Positions 42,577-51,269 of a DNA stretch of 63,678 nt are shown here, in pieces. The notes beneath the pieces are model-generated. The model was not told where the DNA came from. It did not search any database and saw only the letters and a list, made by a program, of their open reading frames with translations. A program made the position numbers and the translations under genes. Within the stretch, counting starts at the first letter, position 1, and each line of letters opens with the position of its first letter. The DNA comes from Chthoniobacterales bacterium (GTDB lineage Bacteria; Verrucomicrobiota; Verrucomicrobiia; Chthoniobacterales; UBA10450). Location of the stretch: positions 1-63,678 of the forward strand of contig QHBM01000109.1 in assembly GCA_003244145.1 (NCBI GenBank), in the 5' to 3' direction.

Positions 42577-44670
42577 TTACGGTGGGGCCGTTCCGGTCTC
42601 CCGCATTCTGCTGAGACTCTTGGCCAATTCCTGCCGGGCCGTCTCGAGATTCGGATCGAGACTTAGGGCCTGGCGGAAAGCGGCAATCGCATACTCATGC
42701 TGGCTGGCGGCGGCGAGATAGCGGCCGCGATTGACCAGCATGCCGATATACACCGGCAACACCTTCAGTTTGAAGACATCGTCCTTCTCAAAGAACAAGG
42801 TCCCGTCGGTAAGACCGCGAGTCTGCAACGGCGGGGCGCTCGGAGCGTGAAAGTTCTGATCTGCAAAGATTCGGAAGGCAAGGCCTCTGGGGACGAGTTG
42901 ATAGCTCCTGGTCAACCATTCGGTTACCTCTTTGTTTTGCGGCGTCCTTTCAAGCAGGTCGGAGGTGATATAAACCGGGGCCACCTTTAGCTCGTTCGTG
43001 ACAAAGGCCTGGCACATTTCATTAAACGCGGAACTGATTTTTACCAGACGTGCTGGATCGCTTTCGTAGGACGCTGGATCATTTTCCCACGGGACCAGTT
43101 GAGCGGTGAAGGCATCTACCTTCTGGCGAGAACGAGCCATCAATTCAGGGTAAGCGTCGGTCAGGTAGTCGAGGTACCAGGAATGGTTCAGAAGATTCAG
43201 GTCCACGACTTTGACGTCGCGACGCAGACCCTCGATCTCGCGCGTATAAAGCATCGGAGATTCGACCTGCCAATCCTGATTAAGCAGAAGACCATTCGGT
43301 TCGATGCCGCCCAGGATGTTTTCGACATAATCGTGCGCAATAAAATAATGACGGCGATTGTTAAAAGGCCAATTACCCACCACGGCTAATGCCGGCATCG
43401 CTAGTGCGACGAGGAGAGCCAGAGCCAAAAACTGTCTGCCCCGCAGATCTTTGGCCAGGATATAGCGAAGCAACCAACTAAGACCGAGACCGATGGCAAT
43501 GGCCATGGCCATGAACGCTGGCAGGTAGTAGGCGTCCTTGTCTTCCTCGATTGAGTAACTAAGGCAGTAGGCCAAGTCGCAGGCAATTACTACGACAAGA
43601 ATCCAGAAGAGCGTCCGCATTCTCCTGAAAGCGCTCACAAGACCGGCAAGGAGGAGAAAAAGCCCAGGAACAAAGCACCAAGGTCCGAGTTGGCGGGTAG
43701 CTAGCTTTCCGAACTCGATCAGTTGAGCGCCCGCGATCTGCGGTGCGAAAGAGAGAAAGACCTGGTATTGTTTTCCAGTCATATGGCGCCAGATGGCCTG
43801 AGGCGAACGAGCGTCGCCCCAGTTCAGAATCGGCGCGTGGGACGCCGCCAGCGGCAGATAGCTGTAAACGGTCAGGAGCGCGGCGATGGCCAGGATCGCG
43901 GCATAGAGCAATCTCGTGCTAAGAAAAAATTTTCTCCCCTGCGTGCTGTAAACGATGATTGCCAGAGCGGGGAGGGTGAGACCCACAGTGACATGATGGA
44001 CGCCCAGCGCGAGACCGAACAGGAAAGCGGCGGCGTAAAGAAGGTAGTCGTAATCAGCAAGAGTGGTCGTTAGCTCGCTTGCTTTGTTTGCTTCGACGAT
44101 GCGCCGCCGCCATCTAAACATAAGAAAGAAAATAAGCAGGATTAGCAGAGAGTTTAGCGTGTATACTTCCGCGATAGTCGCGTAGGACCAGAGAGTGCGG
44201 GAGAAAGCCAGCAGCAATCCCGAGGCGATAGCGGGAATGAGGACTACGGTTTTGCTGTGCATCGCTTCAACGACATCCGCGCCAGGGGCGTTGCCCTTAT
44301 TCTTTCGCGCAACCTTCGCGCGGCCCCGCCGGCCGGAGGTAAACTGACTAGTCACCATCAATTCGGCGACTACCAGGGTGAGGGTGGCGGACGCGAGCGC
44401 GGCAAAAAGGGCCGAGGTAAAGTTGACCCGGATCGCAACGTTGCCGAGCGGCACCATTGAAGCGAGATGAGCCAGGATCAGATAGAGAGGGAATCCGGGT
44501 GGGTGCGCGACCCCCAGGGTACGTGCGGCGACGATTAGCTCGCCGCTGTCAACCAAAGTTACGGTTGGAGCCAGGGTCCAACCGTAAAAAGCCAGTGAGA
44601 CGCAGAACACGAGGCCAGCGCACGACCAGATCAGGCGCTGGGAGATGGTAGAATTCGGCGGTCTCTCCAT
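42577..44670 (-). CDS. DUF2723 GT-C membrane protein with C-terminal TPR
   Basis: 697 residues. The N-terminal signature YGWTLAPTVTLVDSGELIVA, then GVAHPPGFPLYL, identifies DUF2723, a family related to PMT-like glycosyltransferases in Bacteroidetes and Verrucomicrobia. About ten helices occupy residues 15-450; a periplasmic domain follows and the C-terminus has a TPR-like helix pair (HEYAIAAFRQALSLDPNLET). The D in VDSGELI is in the position of the GT-C catalytic acid. Probably a periplasmic protein or lipid glycosyltransferase; acceptor unknown. Confidence 0.82.
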   Translation of the reverse strand: MERPPNSTISQRLIWSCAGLVFCVSLAFYGWTLAPTVTLVDSGELIVAARTLGVAHPPGFPLYLILAHLASMVPLGNVAIRVNFTSALFAALASATLTLVVAELMVTSQFTSGRRGRAKVARKNKGNAPGADVVEAMHSKTVVLIPAIASGLLLAFSRTLWSYATIAEVYTLNSLLILLIFFLMFRWRRRIVEANKASELTTTLADYDYLLYAAAFLFGLALGVHHVTVGLTLPALAIIVYSTQGRKFFLSTRLLYAAILAIAALLTVYSYLPLAASHAPILNWGDARSPQAIWRHMTGKQYQVFLSFAPQIAGAQLIEFGKLATRQLGPWCFVPGLFLLLAGLVSAFRRMRTLFWILVVVIACDLAYCLSYSIEEDKDAYYLPAFMAMAIAIGLGLSWLLRYILAKDLRGRQFLALALLVALAMPALAVVGNWPFNNRRHYFIAHDYVENILGGIEPNGLLLNQDWQVESPMLYTREIEGLRRDVKVVDLNLLNHSWYLDYLTDAYPELMARSRQKVDAFTAQLVPWENDPASYESDPARLVKISSAFNEMCQAFVTNELKVAPVYITSDLLERTPQNKEVTEWLTRSYQLVPRGLAFRIFADQNFHAPSAPPLQTRGLTDGTLFFEKDDVFKLKVLPVYIGMLVNRGRYLAAASQHEYAIAAFRQALSLDPNLETARQELAKSLSRMRETGTAPP

Positions 44671-44685
44671 GCGGTGTTCCTTTTA

Positions 44686-46344
44686 CTACGCCGGAACGGG
44701 CCGGCGCACGATGGCGATCGCTTGATAAATTAGCAGAATGAAAAAGCACGTGGACAAAGGCATTACCGGGAGAAGGTAACGTGGATCCAGATCCGGCCAC
44801 CAGGTTGCATGAAGGAAAGCAAAGAATACAAATCGCGAAGCGATGGTGCCGGCGAGCAGCAACAAAGTCGTGTTGATTGCATCGCTCATCCGCAGCCGCC
44901 GAAAATACCGGACCAGCACCAACAATGCAGCCAGGCTGGCCAGAGCCAGGCCCATCACGAGAAAGTGGTAGGTATCGCCCACAAATGTCTGCACGCGTAT
45001 CGCCAGGGCTGCGGAGACAGTGGCGGGGATAATTGTTGCATTCGAAGCGCCAACGGCCGGGCGACGGAAACAGATTTCTTCATAAAGGCTACGCATCCAC
45101 GGGGCAAGATTGGTATCGTCGCGCACAGGGGATTTCTCATAGGTTAACAAAAACATCTTCGCTACATAGGGGATGGATCGCGGCAAGTAGCGAATGCGGG
45201 AGATGGCCCCTGGATCGAGAAAACTCGAAAGGACAAAGCGGCTCGGGACCCGGCGTTCATCGCACGCGCGATTGATCTCGCCGGCCACATCCCGATAGAA
45301 GCGATTCGCCAGCTCCGGATCGCGGTAAAAGCCAGTATTGGCTGTCACATTGCGCAAGGCCCACATGAACCACGGACCGTACTCATCGATCCCGCGCGTA
45401 TCGAAGGCGGGGCGTTGCCAGTTGCGGCCCACCTGCCCTTCGAATTCCGGCTTAAGTTGAGCGAAGGTAGGACTAACCTCGTAGGCCATCCTGATTGCTT
45501 CGTTTGAAAACGCAATGTAGCGCTGGACGTGAGTGGGCTTGATCCGAAGGAGAGCTTTGAGAATCGCTTCAAAACCGGGAGAACTCATGTCCGATTTCGC
45601 GAAGCTGCGAAAGACGCGGTAATTTGCCGCGTATACTGCTGTGACGACCAGGAAAAGCATTCCGCCTATTACGGCCATGCGTTTGAGCCAGAAAATCGCG
45701 TGAACTTTCCGTGAGTGGGCTGCGGATCGCGGTTGGAAGAAGGCGAGCCCCAGAGAAAGAGCAAGTATGATCGGAATAAGAAAACTCTCCTCGCGCGCAT
45801 TCCAGAGAACCGCGAAGGCGACACCCGTCCATACGGCATGAATTATCTTTTTTGTGAACAGCGTTAGCAGAAGACCACCCAGGGCCAAAGATAGAATGGC
45901 GGTGTAAAAACTGTCGCTGAGGCTGTAGTTGTTGAATTTGAGACAGCCCGGGTGAAGGACCATGAGCGCGAAGATGAGCAGGCAAAGCACGCGCGGCACC
46001 GCGGCCTTGCGCAGAGCGGCGATCAACACCAAAAATCCGCCCATTTGGACGAGCTCGATGGCGATGCGAAGCGGGATGCCGCAGAAATGCGCCAGCGCTA
46101 TGAACAAGGGATAGGACGGTGGACGGACAAAAGCGGTCCAACTATAGGGCGAACCCCAATACCAGTGCTTGGCGGAATTCACGAACCAAAGCGCGTCATA
46201 CTCGGTCGAGCTGCCGTAGATTTCCTCCGTGTGCACGACCCAGAGTTTGAAAAGGACGAGAAGGAAGAGGCCGAAGGCAAGAGCGTGACGGCGGAGGAAG
46301 AGCACGAAGTGTTGGGCTGCGTTACTTGAAGGAGGTGAGACCAC
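44686..46344 (-). CDS. GT-C-like polytopic membrane glycosyltransferase
   Basis: 552 residues with about ten hydrophobic helices. The loop after helix 1 contains YGSSTEYDALWFVNSAKHWY, then WTAFVRPPSYPLF, the acidic-loop and RPPxYP pattern of GT39/ArnT-like proteins. No soluble C-terminal domain or TPR is visible, unlike its neighbour. It ends 15 bp before the DUF2723 gene, which suggests a two-gene operon for envelope glycosylation. The substrate is unknown. Confidence 0.72.
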   Translation of the reverse strand: MVSPPSSNAAQHFVLFLRRHALAFGLFLLVLFKLWVVHTEEIYGSSTEYDALWFVNSAKHWYWGSPYSWTAFVRPPSYPLFIALAHFCGIPLRIAIELVQMGGFLVLIAALRKAAVPRVLCLLIFALMVLHPGCLKFNNYSLSDSFYTAILSLALGGLLLTLFTKKIIHAVWTGVAFAVLWNAREESFLIPIILALSLGLAFFQPRSAAHSRKVHAIFWLKRMAVIGGMLFLVVTAVYAANYRVFRSFAKSDMSSPGFEAILKALLRIKPTHVQRYIAFSNEAIRMAYEVSPTFAQLKPEFEGQVGRNWQRPAFDTRGIDEYGPWFMWALRNVTANTGFYRDPELANRFYRDVAGEINRACDERRVPSRFVLSSFLDPGAISRIRYLPRSIPYVAKMFLLTYEKSPVRDDTNLAPWMRSLYEEICFRRPAVGASNATIIPATVSAALAIRVQTFVGDTYHFLVMGLALASLAALLVLVRYFRRLRMSDAINTTLLLLAGTIASRFVFFAFLHATWWPDLDPRYLLPVMPLSTCFFILLIYQAIAIVRRPVPA

Positions 46345-46400
46345 AGTTTCCTAGGACAGGGCCGGGTGACAGAAGGCGCGTGACCTCAGCATGGAATGAG

Positions 46401-46426
46401 AGCGGGCGAAGGGAATCGAACCCTCG
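46401..46426 (-). other. tRNA 3' fragment (attachment-site scar)
   Basis: The minus strand reads CGAGGGTTCGATTCCC followed by TTCGCCCGCT: a T arm (GAGGG-TTCGATT-CCCTT) and the 3' acceptor strand CGCCCGC with discriminator T, most like tRNA-Gly. The 5' three quarters of the tRNA are absent. A dead tyrosine integrase starts 96 bp away, as expected for an att site in the T-loop/3' end of a tRNA. Confidence 0.65.
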
Positions 46427-46521
46427 TTTCGAGACGCCTCTTCGAGTCATGTTCATTTCATAGGTAAGTGGAAGCTTGCGGAAAGTGGTGGACGTACGTT
46501 ATGACTTATTATGAGTTCGAA

Positions 46522-47139
46522 ATGGCGAGTATTCACAAAGATCCACGAGGAAAATCCCAATTTTGGTAATGTGCCTATAACTTACCAAACAGCAAGCGGG
46601 TCTTCAGGTCTGCCAAGTTAGAAGACCGAGATAAGGCGATGGAGTTTTGCCGGACCTTGGCGCGTGCATCTGCGATCGGAAGAAACGGCAACCTGACCGA
46701 AGCTAAACCTAGAGAACTCATTTCCGAAATTGCTGAGATCTCTCTTGGCGAGCCTTTAAAACTCTACATTGCCGAAGAATGGCTGCGCGATTGGTTTGAG
46801 GGAAAAAAAGCGGCCAGGAGTAAAGCCGCATATCTCAAATATCGGCATACGATCGACAGTTTCATCACGTTCCTCGGGGTCAAAGCAAACCGCAATCTCA
46901 ATCAGATCACGCCGAGGGACGTGCACCGTTTCAGAGACGCCGAATTAGACGCAGGAAAGCACCCCAGTACGTGCAACTATGCCGTAAAGCATCTTCGGGT
47001 CCTATTCAATGTTGCCCAGGAAGCTCGGCACGGGCTTTCAGAGTTCCGGATCCCAGCTGAGTTCGGCAACAAACTATTCGAATATCAAGCGGCGGCCGCA
47101 AAAACGGGGCGCACCGATCGCTGCGCCAGCTTTATCTAA
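46522..47139 (+). pseudogene. Tyrosine-type phage integrase, inactivated
   Basis: From ATG 46522 the reading MASIHKDPRGKSQFW meets an in-frame TAA (46567-46569) where homologues have Tyr, then continues in the same frame (CAYNLPNSKRVFRSAKLEDR) into the ORF from Met 46639. The core-binding SAM-like domain is recognisable (RSKAAYLKYRHTIDSFITFL; QITPRDVHRFRDAELDAGKH; CNYAVKHLRVLFNVAQ). The sequence then degenerates, and the catalytic domain with the R-H-R-Y residues is missing. A nonsense codon plus C-terminal loss means no active recombinase. Confidence 0.82.
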
Positions 47140-47422
47140 GCCATCCTTGCACGTCACGTAGCGCACAAAGAGACATTCCGGCATTAATAACTGCACTATC
47201 ACCTGCACGGAAAATGGGCGGCATCTAAACACTTTGATATTCAGTTCGTCGGGCTTGCCCGAGTTTTCTCAAGCTGCGACTGTTAGATGCCAGTCACACT
47301 CGCCGCCGCGTCAGCAAATCCAGTTGCCACCCGAGGGCTACGTCGATATTTTTGCGTCGAGGCCTCTAATTTCGGAGGTCAACTTTGGCTCTGGCTGGAA
47401 AATTTTCTACGATCGAATCGCG

Positions 47423-47672
47423 GGCCTGCGCCGCGGCTTTATTCAGTCCGGCGCGAAGAATCTGCTGATGACACTCTGGCTGATTTAGCGATGAGACGAC
47501 CGTGAAGATCATGCTCGATTTCTACGACGCCCTGGATAAGTCGAAGAACGCTCCGCAAGCCTGGGCCGATGTGCAGCGCGACTGGCTTGTAAAACTGCGC
47601 AAAGAGCGCGGTCTCCTTGCCGCCGTGAACTGGGCCGGTCCCTTCATTATGTCGTCGCAGGGAAAACCGTAG
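47423..47672 (+). pseudogene. Fragment: C-terminal end of a CHAT-domain protein
   Basis: Reads GLRRGFIQSGAKNLLMTLW, then meets a stop and a one-base shift near 47485, then continues SDETTVKIMLDFYDALDKSK in another frame and ends GPFIMSSQGKP at 47672. This is the terminal part of the CHAT (caspase HetF-associated with TPRs) peptidase-like domain; the region with the catalytic His and Cys is gone. It lies between the dead integrase and the tRNA-Leu half. Confidence 0.75.
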
Positions 47673-47783
47673 TGTCGGCCCGATATTGCGTCCGCGGGCA
47701 AGTGTAAGTCTGGTGGGTTTGACCAGATCTCTAAGGTCGATTCTAGGGTAAATTCTAGCAACAACGGTCTGTTTTGGATCTGA

Positions 47784-47822
47784 GCCGTGGTGGCGAAATT
47801 GGCAGACGCGCCAGACTTAGGA
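47784..47822 (+). other. tRNA-Leu 5' half (broken at anticodon loop)
   Basis: GCCGTGGTGGCGAAATTGGC, then AGACGCGCCAGACTTAGGA, is the acceptor 5' strand, D arm, anticodon stem 5' strand and anticodon loop of tRNA-Leu(TAG). Immediately after the loop the sequence stops matching; the expected TCTGG strand, variable arm and T arm are absent. The break at the anticodon loop coincides with a known crossover position of tRNA-targeting integrases. Confidence 0.75.
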
Positions 47823-48269
47823 TTGCGAAATCATCGATTTCAAGACATCGCTTTTCGTTTCTTATCGAAACGTGTTTGCGAGGGGAAAACGGGGATTTTA
47901 ACGAAATCGCTTGAGGCGAGGAATGACAAGTAGAAGAGCGCTCATTCTCGCACAAATCCTGGCACCATGGCTATCGGAAGCGGTCGCGACTTCGCGGAGT
48001 GGGCAGACGGTCGACGACGGGCCTCGAGAAATCGTTGAAGCAATTGCTTTGTTTCAGGGGCTTCGATCGAACTTCCAAAGATCCGCGGTGACGAACGTGC
48101 GAATTCCTTTTTCGTATGAGGCCGATGAACCTCTCGTCGTCACAAGGTTCGCCGTAATGCCTGAAGCGCCCGGCACTCCACATTCCAAATGGTGTTTGTG
48201 TCAGTTGCATGGAATCAAGACGAACGTCTGACTTCAGGATCTGCACGCAGTCTGGCCCGCATCACGCTC
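47823..48269. other. Gene-free stretch after tRNA-Leu half
   Basis: Two short perfect hairpins follow the tRNA half: GAAATC-ATC-GATTTC (47827-47841) and CGTTTC-TTATC-GAAACG (47856-47872). The remaining sequence up to the haemoglobin stop has only overlapping ORFs on both strands without recognisable protein features; I do not call a gene. Confidence 0.45.
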
Positions 48270-48677
48270 TCAATCTGGCCAGCGAGTTCGGCCGAGAGCA
48301 GCTGGATCGGTCAGCACACCCATGCGTTGGGCAAAAGTGTCGGCGATGCAGACGGCGCTGTTCTTCGCTTGCTCGCTTTTCTCACCGATAAAGTTTTCGT
48401 CGATCGTTTCCACGAACAGCGTCAGCCAGCGTTCGAAATGCGCCTGCTCCACTGGAAGGACGGCGTGTTTTGGAAAGGGCGCGCCCTGGTAATTACCCGC
48501 GCCGAAAAGCATCGACTCCCAGAAGCGATACATCTTCGGCAGATGCTCGGTCCAATCGACGCTGGCCGTCTCGTTAAAAATGGGCGCGAGCAACTCGTCG
48601 CGATTCACCTTGGCGTAAAAGGCATCGACCAGCGTCTTCACATCTTCCGGTGTTTTGATGTCAGTGAGGAGGTTCAT
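48270..48677 (-). CDS. Group III truncated haemoglobin
   Basis: 135 residues from the Met codon at 48677 (NLLTDIKTPEDVKTLVDAFY), the usual family start; longer readings are non-homologous. Haem-pocket features are LPKMYRFWESMLFG (48-59), the proximal His in VEQAHFERWL (H80) and the Trp of the same helix (W84). Group III globins bind O2/NO and are associated with microaerobic or nitrosative metabolism. A 20-bp operator-like repeat lies upstream at 48751-48770 and is shared with the DoxX gene region at 53361 and 53434. Confidence 0.9.
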   Translation of the reverse strand: MNLLTDIKTPEDVKTLVDAFYAKVNRDELLAPIFNETASVDWTEHLPKMYRFWESMLFGAGNYQGAPFPKHAVLPVEQAHFERWLTLFVETIDENFIGEKSEQAKNSAVCIADTFAQRMGVLTDPAALGRTRWPD

Positions 48678-48750
48678 CGGAATAGGCAGGAGGCTGTTCG
48701 CGGCGGCATCAAACCTTCGGGCCGGATCGCAAAAGCGCAATAGACAAATT

Positions 48751-48770
48751 AGTAAAGGAATATCTTGACT
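48751..48770. promoter_or_regulatory. Operator-like repeat, copy 1 (haemoglobin gene)
   Basis: AGTAAAGGAATATCTTGACT followed by AAT. It is the same 20-bp layout, AGT(C/A)AA-N8-TTGACT, as the two copies at 53361 and 53434. It lies 73 bp before the haemoglobin start codon, in the region divergent with the DUF4142 gene. Confidence 0.65.
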
Positions 48771-48869
48771 AATGCGCGATCGAGGCCAGGTTCCGAAAAA
48801 CCAACGGTGCTTCGGTGGAGCGCGAAAGCGGTCCACCCGGCATCAACAACCCAATAGGAAAAACCTGAT

Positions 48870-49409
48870 ATGATGAAATTAATCGCAGTTACCGCCGCAT
48901 TAGCCGCTGTGGCGATGCTTGGCACCACACACGCTCAGACCAGCACCACTGGCTCGGCGCCGAATGATGCCCAGATCGCCATGATCGCGGTCGTGGCCGA
49001 CACCGTAGACATCGATGCCGGCAAAATGGCCGAGAAAAGAGCCACGAACAAAGAAGTTAAAGCCTTCGCCGAGACCATGGTTCGCGATCATACGGCCGTG
49101 AATACGAAAGCTACCGCCCTGGCCAAGAAGCTTGGTGTGACTCCCGAGGAGAGCGCCACCAGCAAGAGTCTGAAATCAGATGGCGACAAGGAGATGGCGA
49201 AGCTCGAGGGGATGAGCGGCGCCGAGTTCGACAAGGCGTATGTCGATAACGAAGTCAGCTACCATGAAGCGGTCATTGGCGTGCTCGACAAGACGCTGAT
49301 CCCGAATACGAAGAACGCGGAACTCAAGGATCTGCTGGAAAGTGCTCGCCCGATCTTCGCGTCACATCTGGAACACGCCAAACAGCTCCAGAAATCACTA
49401 ACCAAATAA
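48870..49409 (+). CDS. Exported DUF4142 protein
   Basis: 179 residues, signal peptide 1-23 (cleavage THAQ); two adjacent ATG codons follow an AGGA box. DUF4142 has a four-helix ferritin-like layout: DAQIAMIAVVADTVDIDAGK, FAETMVRDHTAVNTKATALA, and then YVDNEVSYHEAVIGVLD. The His and acidic residues are retained, but metal binding has not been shown for the family. A perfect 10-bp hairpin follows the stop at 49427. Confidence 0.88.
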   Translation: MMKLIAVTAALAAVAMLGTTHAQTSTTGSAPNDAQIAMIAVVADTVDIDAGKMAEKRATNKEVKAFAETMVRDHTAVNTKATALAKKLGVTPEESATSKSLKSDGDKEMAKLEGMSGAEFDKAYVDNEVSYHEAVIGVLDKTLIPNTKNAELKDLLESARPIFASHLEHAKQLQKSLTK

Positions 49410-49426
49410 ACAAAGGCGAATGCTAT

Positions 49427-49455
49427 CGCGGCGGGACAGAAATTCTCCCGCCGCG
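49427..49455 (+). terminator. Perfect GC hairpin after DUF4142 gene
   Basis: CGCGGCGGGA and TCCCGCCGCG form a perfect 10-bp stem with a 9-nt loop, 17 bp after the stop codon. There is no T tract, so it may work as a factor-assisted terminator or an RNA-stabilising 3' structure. Confidence 0.5.
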
Positions 49456-49530
49456 AAGCCTTCGCAGATTCGAAGTCCGGCTCATGAAAGCATCCGTGTG
49501 TGTCGGGTTCAGTCCAGCAAGCCTCGCGAA

Positions 49531-50097
49531 ATGATCTCTTCCTCTCTCGAACAGCATCGGCAGGGTGTGGATTATGAGGAAGGGACGGATGTGCAAAATC
49601 TACACGCCGCAATCCGGCGCGATGAGCGCGACCTCCAGGTCAGGATCAAGCCATTCTCGCTTTGGGTGATGGTTGTTTGCGGGCTAACGATCTTTTTTGT
49701 CGGATTTTGTTCGTCGCGTTACGCAGTTAATTTTAGCGCCGCAAGTCTAGATTCTACGAGTCCACCGCAATCCGAGCTGAATCCGCAAACGGTCCAATCG
49801 AATGCCAATCCTGCTCGTGTCGCCCAAAGTGTGGGCGCAGAAGCCGACACGCCGGCAGTAGTACACATAGTCATGAAGAATATGAAATTCGACCCTGCGA
49901 CAATCGAAGTGAAAAGCGGTGACACCGTCGAGTGGACGAACGAAGACATCACTCCCCATACCGCGACCTCCGCCAAATTCGATTCGGCTTCGATCGAGCC
50001 GGAGAAATCCTGGCGACACACCTTCACTGAGCCAGGGAGCTTTCCTTACAACTGTACGTTCCATCCGGACATGAAAGCGGCTGTGCTCGTTAAATGA
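49531..50097 (+). CDS. Membrane-anchored cupredoxin
   Basis: 188 residues from the ATG at 49531; a longer reading to 49420 adds an unlikely basic segment. A cytoplasmic N-terminus (DVQNLHAAIRRDERDLQVRI) and one membrane helix resemble the N-termini of c-type cytochromes tied to terminal oxidases. The C-terminal ~85 residues are a plastocyanin-like domain: VVHIVMKNMKFDPATIEVKS, the first copper His in TPHTAT, and the Cys-His-Met ligands in YNCTFHPDM. It is probably a periplasmic electron carrier. A decayed relative of its tail lies at 51132-51269. Confidence 0.85.
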   Translation: MISSSLEQHRQGVDYEEGTDVQNLHAAIRRDERDLQVRIKPFSLWVMVVCGLTIFFVGFCSSRYAVNFSAASLDSTSPPQSELNPQTVQSNANPARVAQSVGAEADTPAVVHIVMKNMKFDPATIEVKSGDTVEWTNEDITPHTATSAKFDSASIEPEKSWRHTFTEPGSFPYNCTFHPDMKAAVLVK

Positions 50098-50217
50098 TTG
50101 GACACGACCACGATCTCAGCTCGGAGCTAACCGACTTCGACTGGTAGCGAACGTACGTCTTTGAATGAACGGGTGCCGGTATCCTTAAGGCGGCCCGGGA
50201 CTCTGGTCGCGATCGCC

Positions 50218-51114
50218 TCAGAGCCGTGCACGCGGTGCTGCCGGAACGCGCACCTGCAGTGCGCCAACCCGAAGCCGGTAGCACAGCGGCACCTCCATCA
50301 TCTCCACTTCGCCATCGAACGAGACTGGGACACGGGGAGGGTCGATCTCCAAGCGCAGCTCACGCGCGCAAAGCATCTCGAAATCCTGCGTCTCCTCCGC
50401 TTTTCGTGCGAGCATCCGCAACCCGAGGCGCAGGATGCCGGGCGGGCTGAGCGGCTGCGGCAGGTAAACCGCGAGGTTGTCCGCGTCGATGCACTCACGA
50501 CCGCGCAAATGGAAGTAATCGAGTTCCTCCGGGTTATTGCAGACAAAGACGAACCGGCTGCGGAACACGTGTTCCCCGGTATCAGTCGTTAGGCGAATGG
50601 TCATGACATTGCCCCAGCGGAGAAGCGCCGTCGCGCCGCTTAGGAGCGCGATCATACGGCTGCGTCCGAAGCGCCGAAACATTTGTTCGCGGTGACGCAG
50701 CGCGAGCGGGTAAAGACCGACACTCGATCTGCTGAGAAAAATGCGGCCGTTCACTTCGCCGACATTGATCGCTCGGATCTGTCCGCTCACCGCCGTCCGA
50801 ACTGCCGCCTCCAGATCAAGGGGAATGCTGAGTCGTTTCGCGAACAAATTGAACGTTCCGAGGGGAAGCACGCCAAGACTTTTGCCGGTCCCGGCGAGAG
50901 CCGCAGCAATCGCATCCATCGTCCCGTCGCCGCCCGCACCCACGATGACGCTGGCATCGCTCCGCGCCGCTTCCGCTGCCAATTCAGCGATCTCAGCGCC
51001 ATCTCGTGCCACCAGCAGCCGCGGAGCGGCACCATGTGCTTGAAGCAGGTCCAAAATCCGCCCCTGCATCGCGTCGTGGTTATGACCGGCACCACGATTG
51101 ATGATCAGAATCAT
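50218..51114 (-). CDS. Diacylglycerol/lipid kinase family protein
   Basis: 298 residues. The nucleotide-binding GGDGT is at 61-65 within VIVGAGGDGTMDAI, followed by GVLPLGTFNLFAKRL, the DAGK-family second motif (commonly PLGTGN; Phe replaces the usual Gly). The C-terminal beta sandwich ends in SFDGEVEMMEVP, the conserved DGE region. It resembles YegS/BmrU-type cytoplasmic lipid kinases; the substrate is unknown. It sits on the minus strand between the intact cupredoxin gene and a decayed cupredoxin tail. Confidence 0.88.
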   Translation of the reverse strand: MILIINRGAGHNHDAMQGRILDLLQAHGAAPRLLVARDGAEIAELAAEAARSDASVIVGAGGDGTMDAIAAALAGTGKSLGVLPLGTFNLFAKRLSIPLDLEAAVRTAVSGQIRAINVGEVNGRIFLSRSSVGLYPLALRHREQMFRRFGRSRMIALLSGATALLRWGNVMTIRLTTDTGEHVFRSRFVFVCNNPEELDYFHLRGRECIDADNLAVYLPQPLSPPGILRLGLRMLARKAEETQDFEMLCARELRLEIDPPRVPVSFDGEVEMMEVPLCYRLRVGALQVRVPAAPRARL

Positions 51115-51131
51115 GCGGCTTCCAATTTAGC

Positions 51132-51269
51132 CGTTAATCGCACAGAGTCTCCCTCGATCGAACCTGACAAAACCTGGCATCACACGTTAAATAAGGCAGG
51201 CAACCTTGCCTGCGCCTGGACGTTCCACCGGATATGAAGGCCGCTATGATCGTTGAAGAAGCCATATGA
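51132..51269 (+). pseudogene. Fragment: cupredoxin C-terminal end, frameshifted
   Basis: ESPSIEPDKTWHHTLNKAGN followed by TFHR aligns with ASIEPEKSWRHTFTEPGS and TFHP in the intact cupredoxin. A one-base loss near 51230 then shifts into PDMKAAMIVEEAI and a stop at 51267-51269. The copper Cys has become Trp (AWTFH instead of NCTFH), so the copy is dead. Confidence 0.75.

Noticed and set aside
46401..46470. Possible complete tRNA on the minus strand
   Set aside because: Only the T arm and 3' acceptor strand can be paired; no D arm, anticodon arm or 5' acceptor strand is present.
47911..48231. 106-codon plus-strand ORF after the tRNA-Leu half
   Set aside because: No recognisable motif, an equally long ORF on the opposite strand and no Shine-Dalgarno; not supported.
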